Shown here: in pieces, positions 22,902-30,867 of the stretch
Numbering within the stretch: position 1 is the stretch's first letter
Layout: each line of letters starts with the position of its first letter
Origin: a virus
DNA: 62,152 nucleotides
Reading direction: 5' to 3' (one strand)
Virus record (IMG/VR): IMGVR_UViG_3300035168_000171
Location: 1-62,152 of that record
The notes under the pieces: model-generated
What the model saw: only the letters and a program-made list of their open reading frames with translations
What the model was told of the DNA's origin: nothing
Database searches by the model: none
Position numbers and translations under genes: made by a program

Positions 22902-23353
22902 CCCTCATCCTCGCTGTTGATCCTGGCAATATGACCGGTTGGGCGTGCATACAGACGACAGATCACTGGTACCCCCAGCATGTCATCGCGGGACAGAATG
23001 AGTCTGATGAATTCCTCGACTGGATCGCAGATGGGTGGAACCTCGACCAGGATCATCTCATGCTCGTTGAGACCTTCACCGTCACTGCCCAGACCGCTCG
23101 TCTCAGTCAGCAACCAGTACCGATGGAAGTCATCGGCGTCCTGAAGTTCCTCGCTCGCCGCTCCAGCGCTCAACTCCAGATGCAGACTCCAGCAGCTGCC
23201 AAACGATTCTGTTCCGACGCCCAACTGCGGAAGATCGGCCTCTGGCAACCCGGCAAGGACCACGCTCGCGACGCCATCCGGCACCTCATCTTGGGAATAG
23301 TTACCCACGGGACTGGACAAGCACGCGAAGAGTTGATACAATCTCTAATATGA
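22898..23353 (+). CDS. RuvC-like resolvase / RNase H-fold nuclease
   Basis: The 151-residue protein has ILAVDPGNMTGWA for the first catalytic Asp, LMLVETF for Glu, and KDHARDAIRH for the C-terminal Asp, the order seen in RuvC and related phage resolvases. It would cut branched DNA before packaging or during recombination. Promoter P9 lies inside its last 40 bases. Confidence 0.75.
   Translation: MTLILAVDPGNMTGWACIQTTDHWYPQHVIAGQNESDEFLDWIADGWNLDQDHLMLVETFTVTAQTARLSQQPVPMEVIGVLKFLARRSSAQLQMQTPAAAKRFCSDAQLRKIGLWQPGKDHARDAIRHLILGIVTHGTGQAREELIQSLI
23314..23342 (+). promoter_or_regulatory. Promoter P9, leaderless leader peptide
   Basis: TGGACA, 17 bp, TACAAT, inside the end of the RuvC-like gene. 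The ATG at 23350 begins at +8 and opens a nine-codon ORF rather than a long gene. Confidence 0.85.
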
Positions 23354-23376
23354 CGACGACACAGACAGGACGCTGA
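23350..23376 (+). CDS. Eight-residue leader peptide MTTTQTGR
   Basis: The ORF runs from the predicted transcription start of P9 to a TGA that overlaps the ATG of the SNF2-like gene (TGATG). Its first six residues match the starts of other leaderless genes (MTTTQT at 18062). It likely delivers ribosomes to the helicase gene by coupling. Confidence 0.55.
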   Translation: MTTTQTGR

Positions 23377-25181
23377 TGCCTCACGTCCACGTCAGACACG
23401 ACACCCCCGCCAAGCGATTGGACGTGTCGTGCGATTGGTCTGACAAAGAACTGATCAAGACGGTGCCTGGCGCCCGCTGGGATGCGAACCGGACGGTCTG
23501 GCACGTACCGATGACTTGGGCTGCTGCCGTGCAGCTCAGAGGTACGTTCGGTCACCGCCTCACGATGGATGACGTCGTAAGGGATTGGGCGCGCGTTCGC
23601 AGAGAAGAGGTCGAGACGGCGCGCAAGTGGCACGACGTCATCGATCCTGGCGTGGAGGTCGAAGGCCTCTACCCTTGGCAGGTCGCTGACTACTACTGGG
23701 CGAACGCCGCCGGCAGCGGGATGTTGCTCGGTAACGATCAGGGAACTGGCAAGACGATGGCCGTCGAGGTCGCTCTCCGCAGTATGGAAGGCGCCCTGCC
23801 CGCCCTCGTCATCTGCCCGAATAGCGTCAAGCGAGTCTGGGAAGCTGAAGCGGCTCGAGCGATGCCGGATGTCAACGTGTACGTCATCGGCGGGGGCGCT
23901 ACTGCTCGACAGAAGACGATCGCTGCCGGACTCGCCGATTCGCGTGGCGTACTCGTCATCAACTACGAATCACTGCGATCTCACTCTAGGCTTGCGCCTT
24001 ACGGCAGCATTCGGTTGAAGCGGTGCCAGGCTTGCGGCGGTGAAGACCCGAAGGTACGCCCCGCTCAGTGTCATAGTCACCACAAGGAACTGAACGGTAC
24101 GGGCGTCATCAAATCGGTCGCGATCGATGAAGCGCACCGTTTGAAGGATCCGAAGAGTCAGCAGACACGAGCCGTGTGGGCAGTCTGTCACGATCCCTCT
24201 GTGACACGTCGGATCGCCATGACCGGCACACCGATCGCGAATCACATCGGCGATCTCTGGTCGATCATGCACGCCGTCGCGCCAGACGAATACCCGACAC
24301 GTTCAGCCTTCCTCGACCGCTACGCACAGATGAGTTGGAACGCCTTCGGTGGACTCGATGTCGTCGGCCTTCGACAGGACCACGCTGCCGAGTTCTATTC
24401 CTTCTTCGACGCCCGGTACCGTCGCATCACCAAGGCGCAGGCTGCACCCTGGCTGCCAGATAAGTACCGCAGCGTCAGGTACGTGTCACTGCCGACAAAG
24501 ATGCTGAAGGCGTACCGGGAACTCGACGAGCAACTCATCACGCGGCTCGATGACGGAACGATCGTCTTCGCATCCAACAACCTCACGCAATCAACACGTC
24601 TCCTCCAGATGTCGTCTGCTTATGGGACAGTTGAGGCCGATGGACGGTACATCCTCACCGAGCCGAGTCCGAAATTGGACGTGATGGAGGAAATCCTTGC
24701 CGAGCGTGAGGGCCGTCCACTCGTTGTCGCGGCACTCAGTCGTCAACTCATCGATCTCGCCGCAAAGCGACTCGAGAAGAGTGGCGTATCGTTTGGCCTG
24801 ATCACGGGCGCCATCCACGAGAGTGACCGGAGACGGAACCTCGATGCCTTCCAAGCAGGCCGGCTCGCGGCGTTGCTGGTGACCATCGGAGCGGGCGGTG
24901 AAGGCCTCACGATGACAGCGGCTGACACCATTCTCTTTCTCCAACGGTCCTGGAGTCTCATCCAGAACTTGCAGATGGAGGACAGGGTGCACCGCATCGG
25001 CAGTGAGATTCATGATGCCATCCACGTCATCGACGTCATCACGGAAGGCACGATTGAGGAGGACCAAATCTTGAGAATACATGACAAGTTGACACGCCTG
25101 GAAGAGGTCCGCCGTGACGGGCTTGACTTCGCTGTCGCCGGGTCCGACGATCTACGAGTAACAGAGAAGAGTACATCATGA
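23376..25181 (+). CDS. SNF2-type DNA helicase/translocase
   Basis: The 601-residue protein has an N-terminal SMARCAL1-like region (VPGARWDANRTVWHVP), Walker A GNDQGTGKT near residue 120, DEAH (VAIDEAHRLKD) near 250, TGTPI, and C-terminal motifs V (LVTIGAGGEGL) and VI (MEDRVHRIG). A zinc insert (CQACGG ... CHSHH) lies between motifs I and II. It probably remodels forks or recombination intermediates. Confidence 0.9.
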   Translation: MPHVHVRHDTPAKRLDVSCDWSDKELIKTVPGARWDANRTVWHVPMTWAAAVQLRGTFGHRLTMDDVVRDWARVRREEVETARKWHDVIDPGVEVEGLYPWQVADYYWANAAGSGMLLGNDQGTGKTMAVEVALRSMEGALPALVICPNSVKRVWEAEAARAMPDVNVYVIGGGATARQKTIAAGLADSRGVLVINYESLRSHSRLAPYGSIRLKRCQACGGEDPKVRPAQCHSHHKELNGTGVIKSVAIDEAHRLKDPKSQQTRAVWAVCHDPSVTRRIAMTGTPIANHIGDLWSIMHAVAPDEYPTRSAFLDRYAQMSWNAFGGLDVVGLRQDHAAEFYSFFDARYRRITKAQAAPWLPDKYRSVRYVSLPTKMLKAYRELDEQLITRLDDGTIVFASNNLTQSTRLLQMSSAYGTVEADGRYILTEPSPKLDVMEEILAEREGRPLVVAALSRQLIDLAAKRLEKSGVSFGLITGAIHESDRRRNLDAFQAGRLAALLVTIGAGGEGLTMTAADTILFLQRSWSLIQNLQMEDRVHRIGSEIHDAIHVIDVITEGTIEEDQILRIHDKLTRLEEVRRDGLDFAVAGSDDLRVTEKSTS

Positions 25182-25444
25182 ATCACTCCACCACCATCCA
25201 ATGGACGCTCCGCCTCGCGGACGCCGCGCTCATTCATGACACCTTGCGCGACGCCGCCCGCCAGGCCGAGCAGAGCGCCGACTACTTGGAAGGCCCTCGC
25301 TACGCCGAACAAGAGCAGGCCAAACAAATGGCGAAGCCAAAAGAGGAACGGGGCGCACCGTGGACCCTGTCCACGCATGATCTCGAACGCATCGGTGAGA
25401 GCAGAGCCAAGGCCGCCAGACTCTATGACCTTGCCGAGGCGTGA
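25178..25444 (+). CDS. 88-residue helical protein
   Basis: ATGA-coupled to the helicase. Nearly all helix with Gln/Ala/Glu-rich segments (LRDAARQAEQSADYLEG). No family recognised. Confidence 0.6.
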   Translation: MNHSTTIQWTLRLADAALIHDTLRDAARQAEQSADYLEGPRYAEQEQAKQMAKPKEERGAPWTLSTHDLERIGESRAKAARLYDLAEA

Positions 25445-25596
25445 TGGCGAAGGCAGAGATCACCGTCACGGTGAAGGACTTCGACAAGGTCAAGGAGCTG
25501 TTCGAAGCGGCCTCGGCCGTGCTTCCGTACGTACCTCGAGGGCGACGACAGTCACGTCTCGCTCGCGCACTCACGGCCTTCTCGGAGGAGTCATGA
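25444..25596 (+). CDS. 50-residue basic protein
   Basis: TGATG-coupled at the start and ATGA at the end. The product is MAKAEITVTVKDFDKVKELF... with a basic C-terminal helix. No family recognised. Confidence 0.5.
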   Translation: MAKAEITVTVKDFDKVKELFEAASAVLPYVPRGRRQSRLARALTAFSEES

Positions 25597-26147
25597 TCGT
25601 CGCATTCGACTTCGACGGCACTGTCTGCGACAGCATGGGCGGATTGGAAGACCTCGCCGTGAGTGTCATCCGACGTCACTGGGACATCGCTGACGAAGAT
25701 GTGATCCGGGAACGGTACCGTGAGACGGCGGGCGACCCATTCGACGTACAGTTGCCGCGAATCATGAGTTCCAACGGCCGTGAGGTGAGTATTGCTGCCG
25801 CGGAATACGCCATCGAGAAGATCAACGTAACAATGCAATCAGCACCGAAGTGGAACGTGATCGACGTCATGAGTGACTTGGTCGTTACCGGTGCAGGGGT
25901 TCACGTTATCTCATCCACGACGGCGCCACTGATTCGTATGTGGCTGCGGAAGCACTTCGACAAACTTGAGTATCGCATTCACTGTCACGGCATCGACATG
26001 GGAACGAAAGTCGAGAACCTCACGAGGTGCCAGCCGGACTACTTTGTCGGTGACAGCGTTAGTGATTGCATTCGCGCCGCGCAAGTTGGAGTCAAATTCT
26101 TCCACGTTGACTCAATCGAGGACCTCCTCGCCGAGGTACTGAAGTGA
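25593..26147 (+). CDS. HAD-superfamily phosphatase
   Basis: The 184-residue protein has the HAD nucleophile motif DFDGTVCDS at residues 5-13, motif II Ser/Thr in HVISSTT, Lys in the MGTKVENL region and the acidic motif FVGDSVSD. The helical cap is inserted after motif I. In this setting it might act on a nucleotide or phosphorylated intermediate of base modification, but the substrate is unknown. Confidence 0.8.
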   Translation: MIVAFDFDGTVCDSMGGLEDLAVSVIRRHWDIADEDVIRERYRETAGDPFDVQLPRIMSSNGREVSIAAAEYAIEKINVTMQSAPKWNVIDVMSDLVVTGAGVHVISSTTAPLIRMWLRKHFDKLEYRIHCHGIDMGTKVENLTRCQPDYFVGDSVSDCIRAAQVGVKFFHVDSIEDLLAEVLK

Positions 26148-27079
26148 GTGCAGAGGCATACCGCGAACTCTTCGTCGACTTCTGCCGAGCCGAACTCGCG
26201 AGCGGCGGTCCCGATCCGCAGGTGACACTCGTCGGCCGTGCTGTCCGAGAGCGAACGGATCTCGTGCCGGCCGAACAGGCTGTCAGGTGCGGCTTGTTTG
26301 TCGTGCCATACACAGTCGGTGCCGGAGCAGTCCTTTGGAATCTCCGCGATTGGGGGCAGGCAGATTGGGCGTCCTTTCTTATCGAGCACAAGGACGGATT
26401 CCCGATGCGACGTGAGCGTCGGTCGGTCTGGGGCGACGACCGTCGCAAGTTGATGGAGTCCGTCGTGTCATGGATCGACTTCTGCTATCGCGTCCTCCCT
26501 GACGCAGCCGACGGTACGTACGATGAGTTGTACGCGAGCATCGGCAAATACGTGAAGTACTTCGGCAGGTACGCGACGATGAAGGTCATTGAGACGATGC
26601 ACCAGGCCGGCCTTCACGTCCCGGCGCAGTCGTCGATCGTCGCCAAAGGTGCGAAATACCCTCGGAAGATGCTCGCAATGTTATTCCCTGAGCATGCCGA
26701 ACGGATGAACTCGAAAGCGAACGACACCGAGACGATCAAGCTCGCAAATGATCTCGCCTACATGGCGTATCAATTCATCGGCGAGCGCGCAACATGGTTC
26801 CAACTCGAGACCCTCCTCTGTAACGCTAGGCAGGCGCACGATGGTAAGTACCCGGGCCGGAGTCACGATCGCGAGCTCGCGCACTGGCGGAAGGCCAATG
26901 GGTACTTCAGGCGAAAGGGGATGGACCTTCGAGAAGTCATCCCATTCTACGGACTGCGGCAGACGCTGTTCCCGCACGAGTATCTCGGCGAACTTGGCGC
27001 TCCGCCCTGGTGGCAGTCGAGAGAACACCTGGAAGTCGCCCAGAAAGAGAAGGTACGCGGTGCCCTGGCAGATCGATGA
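26144..27079 (+). CDS. ADDT-like protein (amino acid:DNA transferase family)
   Basis: The 311-residue helical protein has a YFGRYATMKVIETM segment near 138-151 and ETLLCNA with a following GKYPGRSHDREL near 222-245. This matches my recollection of the ADDT (alpha-glutamyl/putrescinyl thymine pyrophosphorylase clade 2) pattern ET-L-C, G-Y, G-x-D. Those proteins attach an amine to a phosphorylated 5-hydroxymethyl base in DNA. The kinase-like gene at 27909 supports this, but the assignment needs a profile search. GTGA-coupled. Confidence 0.55.
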   Translation: MSAEAYRELFVDFCRAELASGGPDPQVTLVGRAVRERTDLVPAEQAVRCGLFVVPYTVGAGAVLWNLRDWGQADWASFLIEHKDGFPMRRERRSVWGDDRRKLMESVVSWIDFCYRVLPDAADGTYDELYASIGKYVKYFGRYATMKVIETMHQAGLHVPAQSSIVAKGAKYPRKMLAMLFPEHAERMNSKANDTETIKLANDLAYMAYQFIGERATWFQLETLLCNARQAHDGKYPGRSHDRELAHWRKANGYFRRKGMDLREVIPFYGLRQTLFPHEYLGELGAPPWWQSREHLEVAQKEKVRGALADR

Positions 27080-27476
27080 TCAACTGTGGGTGTGCGGCAC
27101 ACCGACTCTTGAGCAGACTGTTGCGCGCAATTGGACAGCAGGCGTCACGGTTTGCACCAAGTTGCCACCCACTGACGTGCGTAACGTACTTACATGGTGG
27201 CAGCACATTCCCGTGAGAGATGGGAAACGTCTTCAAGTTGATGACTATGTTCGTGCTCGTGATTACGTCCTGGCAATGCTGCAGAACGGACATCGCGTCG
27301 TCATCAACTGTCTTGCCGGCCGTAATCGCTCATGTCTCATCGCCGCTCTCGTCCTGATGGAGCGATATCAAATCGACGGCGCGAGTGCGGCGTACATAGT
27401 ACGTGCTCGCCGACCGAACGCACTTGTCAACCCGGTCCACCTCGAGTGGCTCACGAGTCTGGAGGCTCGAACATGA
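27060..27476 (+). CDS. Dual-specificity phosphatase-like protein
   Basis: The 138-residue protein has the P-loop signature Cys-x5-Arg in NCLAGRNRS (Asn replaces the usual His), then LIAALVLM as in DSPs. The GTG start lies 20 bases inside the previous gene with AAGG before it. A DNA-phosphate or nucleotide substrate is conceivable given its position between the ADDT-like and kinase-like genes. Confidence 0.7.
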   Translation: MPWQIDDQLWVCGTPTLEQTVARNWTAGVTVCTKLPPTDVRNVLTWWQHIPVRDGKRLQVDDYVRARDYVLAMLQNGHRVVINCLAGRNRSCLIAALVLMERYQIDGASAAYIVRARRPNALVNPVHLEWLTSLEART

Positions 27477-27676
27477 TTGAACGTCAAGCAATGCGCAGCA
27501 CCAAGAAGGAACTCACCGATTGGCTCAACGAGGACGTCGTCGAGTTCGTCATCCGACGTCACAAGCACGACGGCCAGTCATATACCGAGATCGCGGCAGA
27601 ACTGCGCAAGAGCGGATTCTCGGTGACGACGAAGATGCTCGTCAACTGGGTGTATGAGAGCAAGAGGACGAAGTGA
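27473..27676 (+). CDS. 67-residue helix-turn-helix protein
   Basis: ATGA-coupled. YTEIAAELRKSGFSVTTKML is a clear helix-turn-helix of the resolvase/homeodomain-like type, and the N-terminal part is helical and charged. It may regulate transcription or guide a modification enzyme to DNA. Confidence 0.65.
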   Translation: MIERQAMRSTKKELTDWLNEDVVEFVIRRHKHDGQSYTEIAAELRKSGFSVTTKMLVNWVYESKRTK

Positions 27677-27912
27677 TCTCCGACGACGATCGCGAATTAT
27701 GCGGCCCGAGTGTCGACATCTGCGCATGGTGCAGCGATTCCGAGTGTGATGGGATCTCGTGCATCGCATCCCTTGACGTAGAGAATGCTGAGGATCACCC
27801 AGCGATCGAGCAACTCCAGGCATGGATCAGACGTGGTCGTTTCTTCGAGCAAGTTGAGCGAGTTCTTGCGGAATCTGAGAATCGTCCAATCCCTTCAAGG
27901 TGGGGATCATGA
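27673..27912 (+). CDS. 79-residue Cys-rich protein
   Basis: GTGA-coupled. CAWCSDSECDGISC carries four Cys in a compact zinc-binding pattern; the rest is an acidic helix. Function unknown. Confidence 0.6.
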   Translation: MISDDDRELCGPSVDICAWCSDSECDGISCIASLDVENAEDHPAIEQLQAWIRRGRFFEQVERVLAESENRPIPSRWGS

Positions 27913-28679
27913 TCCTCAACATCCGCGGCTCGTCGTGCAGCGGCAAGTCCACCAACCTCTATCGCCTCCTGCAGGACTATCCCTCAGTTGAGGTGTGGGA
28001 GAAGGTCGGCTGGAACAAGGTGAAGCCTCGGCAGGTCGGTCACCTTCTCGCCGGCGGGTTGTTCATCGTCGGTCCGTATGCATCGACAGCAAAGACCGGC
28101 GGGATGGACATGTTGATGCCGGGTAAGACCGAACTCGTCACGAGTTGGCTCGAACGAAATTGCGCGATCTATTCGCATACATGCTTCGAGAGCATGATGG
28201 CGAGCCTGGCGATCGGTCGCTATCACGAACTTCGCAAGCGCCTCGACGTTACGCTCGGCGTCCAGAACAGCATCACATTCGCCTTCCTTGACACACCGCT
28301 CGAGGTCTGTCGTGAGCGCATCCTGTCCAGGAATGACGGGAAGGGACCGACCGGGAAGGGCATCAACGAGGAAGCGACCGTCGATCACCAGTGGAAGCGA
28401 GTCCGACAGATCAGGGAACGCTTCGTTGAGAAGGGCGAGCGGTGCGAAACCCTCCCGTACGAGTCGTCGTATGAGGTGATGATTGCCCTCCTCATGTCCG
28501 GCGGGTGGGACCCCTTCTCGTCACCACCGCCTCAGCACGCCAAGGTCAAGACTCGGGTCTCACTCGAGCAGGTGTACCGCGAAGTCGCGGCTGGTCAATA
28601 CCCTGATGCGGACCCAGATCGCATCCAGCGATTCAAGAATGAAGTCGCGAAACACTCTGAGAAATTCCCACAGGTGTAG
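27909..28679 (+). CDS. 5-hmdU DNA kinase-like P-loop protein
   Basis: The 256-residue protein has NIRGSSCSGKST at 4-15 and FIVGPYASTAKTGGMD near 54-69. Both match the P-loop kinases that phosphorylate 5-hydroxymethyluracil in phage DNA (NIRG-x3-GKST and G-x-Y-x3-TGG-x-D patterns, from memory). TPLEVCRERILSR resembles the lid region. It would activate the hydroxymethyl group for further substitution. ATGA-coupled to the preceding gene. Confidence 0.65.
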   Translation: MILNIRGSSCSGKSTNLYRLLQDYPSVEVWEKVGWNKVKPRQVGHLLAGGLFIVGPYASTAKTGGMDMLMPGKTELVTSWLERNCAIYSHTCFESMMASLAIGRYHELRKRLDVTLGVQNSITFAFLDTPLEVCRERILSRNDGKGPTGKGINEEATVDHQWKRVRQIRERFVEKGERCETLPYESSYEVMIALLMSGGWDPFSSPPPQHAKVKTRVSLEQVYREVAAGQYPDADPDRIQRFKNEVAKHSEKFPQV

Positions 28680-28683
28680 ATAT

Positions 28684-29154
28684 ATGACTAAGAGAAAGAA
28701 CGGGTATCACCGCATCTTCATCGAAGCAAACGGCCCAGGACCATGGCCGTGCTACGGATGTGACGAGTTAGTCACTAAGTTGCTCATACACCACTTGGAT
28801 AAGGACGCATCGAACAACGACCCAAACAATCTTGTCGCGATGCATAGTCCATGTCACCACAGATTGCATCAACTTGGAAGGAAACACTCAGACGAGTCGC
28901 GCCAGAAGATGAGTGAAACGCGATTAGGTAAGAAACTCTCGCCGGAACATAGCCGAAGAATTGGTGAAGGACATCGCGGGAAGATCATTTCGGCTGAACA
29001 CCGAGCTGCATTACGAGCGTTTCGGCTCGGGAGGCCTATGGTGCAACGTCTGTTCAAGTGCGGTGATTGTGACTTGATAACAATCGGATCAGCTCTTCAT
29101 CCACACCAGAAAGCGACAGGGCACCAGGGTAAGACTGAGGTTGGCACGACATGA
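28684..29154 (+). CDS. HNH homing endonuclease with NUMOD3 motifs
   Basis: The 156-residue protein has CYGC, then IHHLDKDASNNDPNNLVAMH and CHHRLHQ, the HNH signature. Repeats like GRKHSDESRQKMSE and GKKLSPEHSRRIGEG are NUMOD3 DNA-binding motifs typical of homing nucleases. Its codon use is visibly less GC-rich than its neighbours', with more A and T at third positions, suggesting recent arrival. It splits the kinase from the exonuclease gene. Confidence 0.85.
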   Translation: MTKRKNGYHRIFIEANGPGPWPCYGCDELVTKLLIHHLDKDASNNDPNNLVAMHSPCHHRLHQLGRKHSDESRQKMSETRLGKKLSPEHSRRIGEGHRGKIISAEHRAALRAFRLGRPMVQRLFKCGDCDLITIGSALHPHQKATGHQGKTEVGTT

Positions 29155-30095
29155 GGTACTTCACCAACTCGGAGATGTCCACCTTCCGCGACTGCCGTCG
29201 CAAGTGGTGGCTGGGGACATACCGTCGGCTGCGACCAAAGGCGCGAAAGTTGGTGGGGCCAGCACCAATCGGATCTCGGACGCACCAGGCGCTCGCGCAG
29301 TGGTACGTGCCAGAGGGTACACCGCGAATGGACCCGCGTGAGGCGCTTGAGGCGATCATCACGCAGGACAGGGCGGACCTGCTCGCCTCACTCGGCGAGG
29401 ATGAGGTCGCGAACGGTGAGACCGTGAAGGAGTTCGAGAAGGAGAATGACCTTGTCCGGGCGATGATTGAGGGATACGTCCAGTGGCTCGAGGAGACCGG
29501 CATCGATAGCGACTACCGGGTCATTGGCAGTGAAGTCGCAGTTGAGTACAAGTTTGCTGATGGGCTCTCGATCGCAGGTCGGATCGACACGCAACTCGAG
29601 CGGATCAGCGATGGCGCACATCTCGGCATGGACCACAAGACGGGCGACTTCGGTAATCTCCGGAAGCAACTACCCATGGACGAGCAGATGTTGTTGTATG
29701 AGATTCTCAGGCGACTGACAACCGACGGTCGTAGCGACGGCATGCTGTTCAACATGATCCGGAAGGTGAAACGAACAGCCGCCGCCAAACCACCATTCTA
29801 CGAGCGCCTCCCGGTGCCATTCAATCAGCACCAAATCAACAGCGCATGGTACCGGGTGATGGCGATCATCAATGACATCCTCGCTGTGACCGCTCGGCTT
29901 GACTCAGGGGAGTCTCACCTTACTGCGGCGTACCCGCGCCCGAACAAGGATTGCTCGTGGAAATGTGAATTCTTTGCGGTTTGCACAATGTTCGATGATG
30001 GCAGTCGCGCTGAAGACATGATACAATCTCTATACGTCGTCGGCGATCCCCTCGACAGATACCCGGACCTTACAGGAGGGACCGCCGATGAATGA
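29151..30095 (+). CDS. Cas4/RecB-like PD-(D/E)XK exonuclease
   Basis: The 314-residue protein has an N-terminal FTNSEMSTFRDC (first Cys of an iron-sulfur site), GRIDTQLE, and DHKTG for the catalytic Asp and Lys; C-terminal CSWKCEFFAVC provides three more Cys. This is the AddB/Cas4-type layout. With the next two genes it would make and protect 3' single-stranded ends for recombination. Confidence 0.85.
   Translation: MRYFTNSEMSTFRDCRRKWWLGTYRRLRPKARKLVGPAPIGSRTHQALAQWYVPEGTPRMDPREALEAIITQDRADLLASLGEDEVANGETVKEFEKENDLVRAMIEGYVQWLEETGIDSDYRVIGSEVAVEYKFADGLSIAGRIDTQLERISDGAHLGMDHKTGDFGNLRKQLPMDEQMLLYEILRRLTTDGRSDGMLFNMIRKVKRTAAAKPPFYERLPVPFNQHQINSAWYRVMAIINDILAVTARLDSGESHLTAAYPRPNKDCSWKCEFFAVCTMFDDGSRAEDMIQSLYVVGDPLDRYPDLTGGTADE
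30022..30027 (+). promoter_or_regulatory. Possible internal promoter before the Sak4-like gene
   Basis: TACAAT lies within TGATACAATCTCTA, a 14-base match to P9. The -35 region (TGGCAG, 17 bp upstream) is weak. The downstream start is 61 bases away with AGGAGG, so the mRNA would be leadered. Confidence 0.35.
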
Positions 30096-30867
30096 CCCGA
30101 GGACGCTGAGCATCCTTGTTCACGCCGAGAGCAAGGTTGGAAAGTCCACGCTTGGGGCAACATGTCCCGCGCCGGTCTGCATCCTCGATGCTGAGGGTGG
30201 CACCAAATTCTTGCCAGGTAGCCCATACCTCACGCAGAGGCTCGGTCGGCCATTCGTAGTTACGCACTGGGAACCGTCACAGCCACCACCAATTCCCGAC
30301 GGAACATGGGATGCTGCCGTCGTGACAGTCCGTAGTTGGCAGGATGTCCAATACGCGTGGCAGTGGTTAGCGCAGGGCAATCATTACTTTGCGTCAGTCG
30401 TCGTCGATTCGATCACAGAAGTCCAACGTCGTGCCAAGGCAAACTTGAAGGGCACTGAAGCGATGTTGATCCAGGACTGGGGTCAACTCCTCACGGTTAT
30501 GGACACCGTCATTCGCGGATTCCGCGACCTTACCATCGACCCGTATAACTCGATTCGGGTTGCGATGTTCGTTGCTGAGACTCGACAGATCGACGGCAAG
30601 TTTCGCCCGTACATGCAGGGGCAAATCAGCACATCCCTTCCGTACTGGGTCGATGTTTGCGGGTATCTCTATGTCGACCAGATCCCGGATGCCAACGGAC
30701 AGAACACGCAGACTGTTCGTCGCCTGCTCGTCAATCAGACGGCACTCTACGAAGCTGGCGAACGAGTCCAAGGTCTCGTTGGCCCCGTCGTTGATCACCC
30801 TGACATCTACCAGATGCTTGAACTTATTTATCCGCACTACACACAACCACAGGAGACAAACGCATGA
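30088..30867 (+). CDS. Sak4-like RecA-fold ATPase
   Basis: The 259-residue protein has Walker A HAESKVGKST at 12-21, an ILDAEGG motif, and the Walker B-like SVVVDSITE. This is the AAA_24/Sak4 single-strand annealing family seen beside SSB and Cas4-like nucleases in phages. AGGAGG precedes the ATG. Confidence 0.8.
   Translation: MNDPRTLSILVHAESKVGKSTLGATCPAPVCILDAEGGTKFLPGSPYLTQRLGRPFVVTHWEPSQPPPIPDGTWDAAVVTVRSWQDVQYAWQWLAQGNHYFASVVVDSITEVQRRAKANLKGTEAMLIQDWGQLLTVMDTVIRGFRDLTIDPYNSIRVAMFVAETRQIDGKFRPYMQGQISTSLPYWVDVCGYLYVDQIPDANGQNTQTVRRLLVNQTALYEAGERVQGLVGPVVDHPDIYQMLELIYPHYTQPQETNA

Noticed and set aside
3492-23342. CRISPR array
   Set aside because: The repeated unit is a promoter of 29 bp at irregular distances of kilobases, with no spacers.
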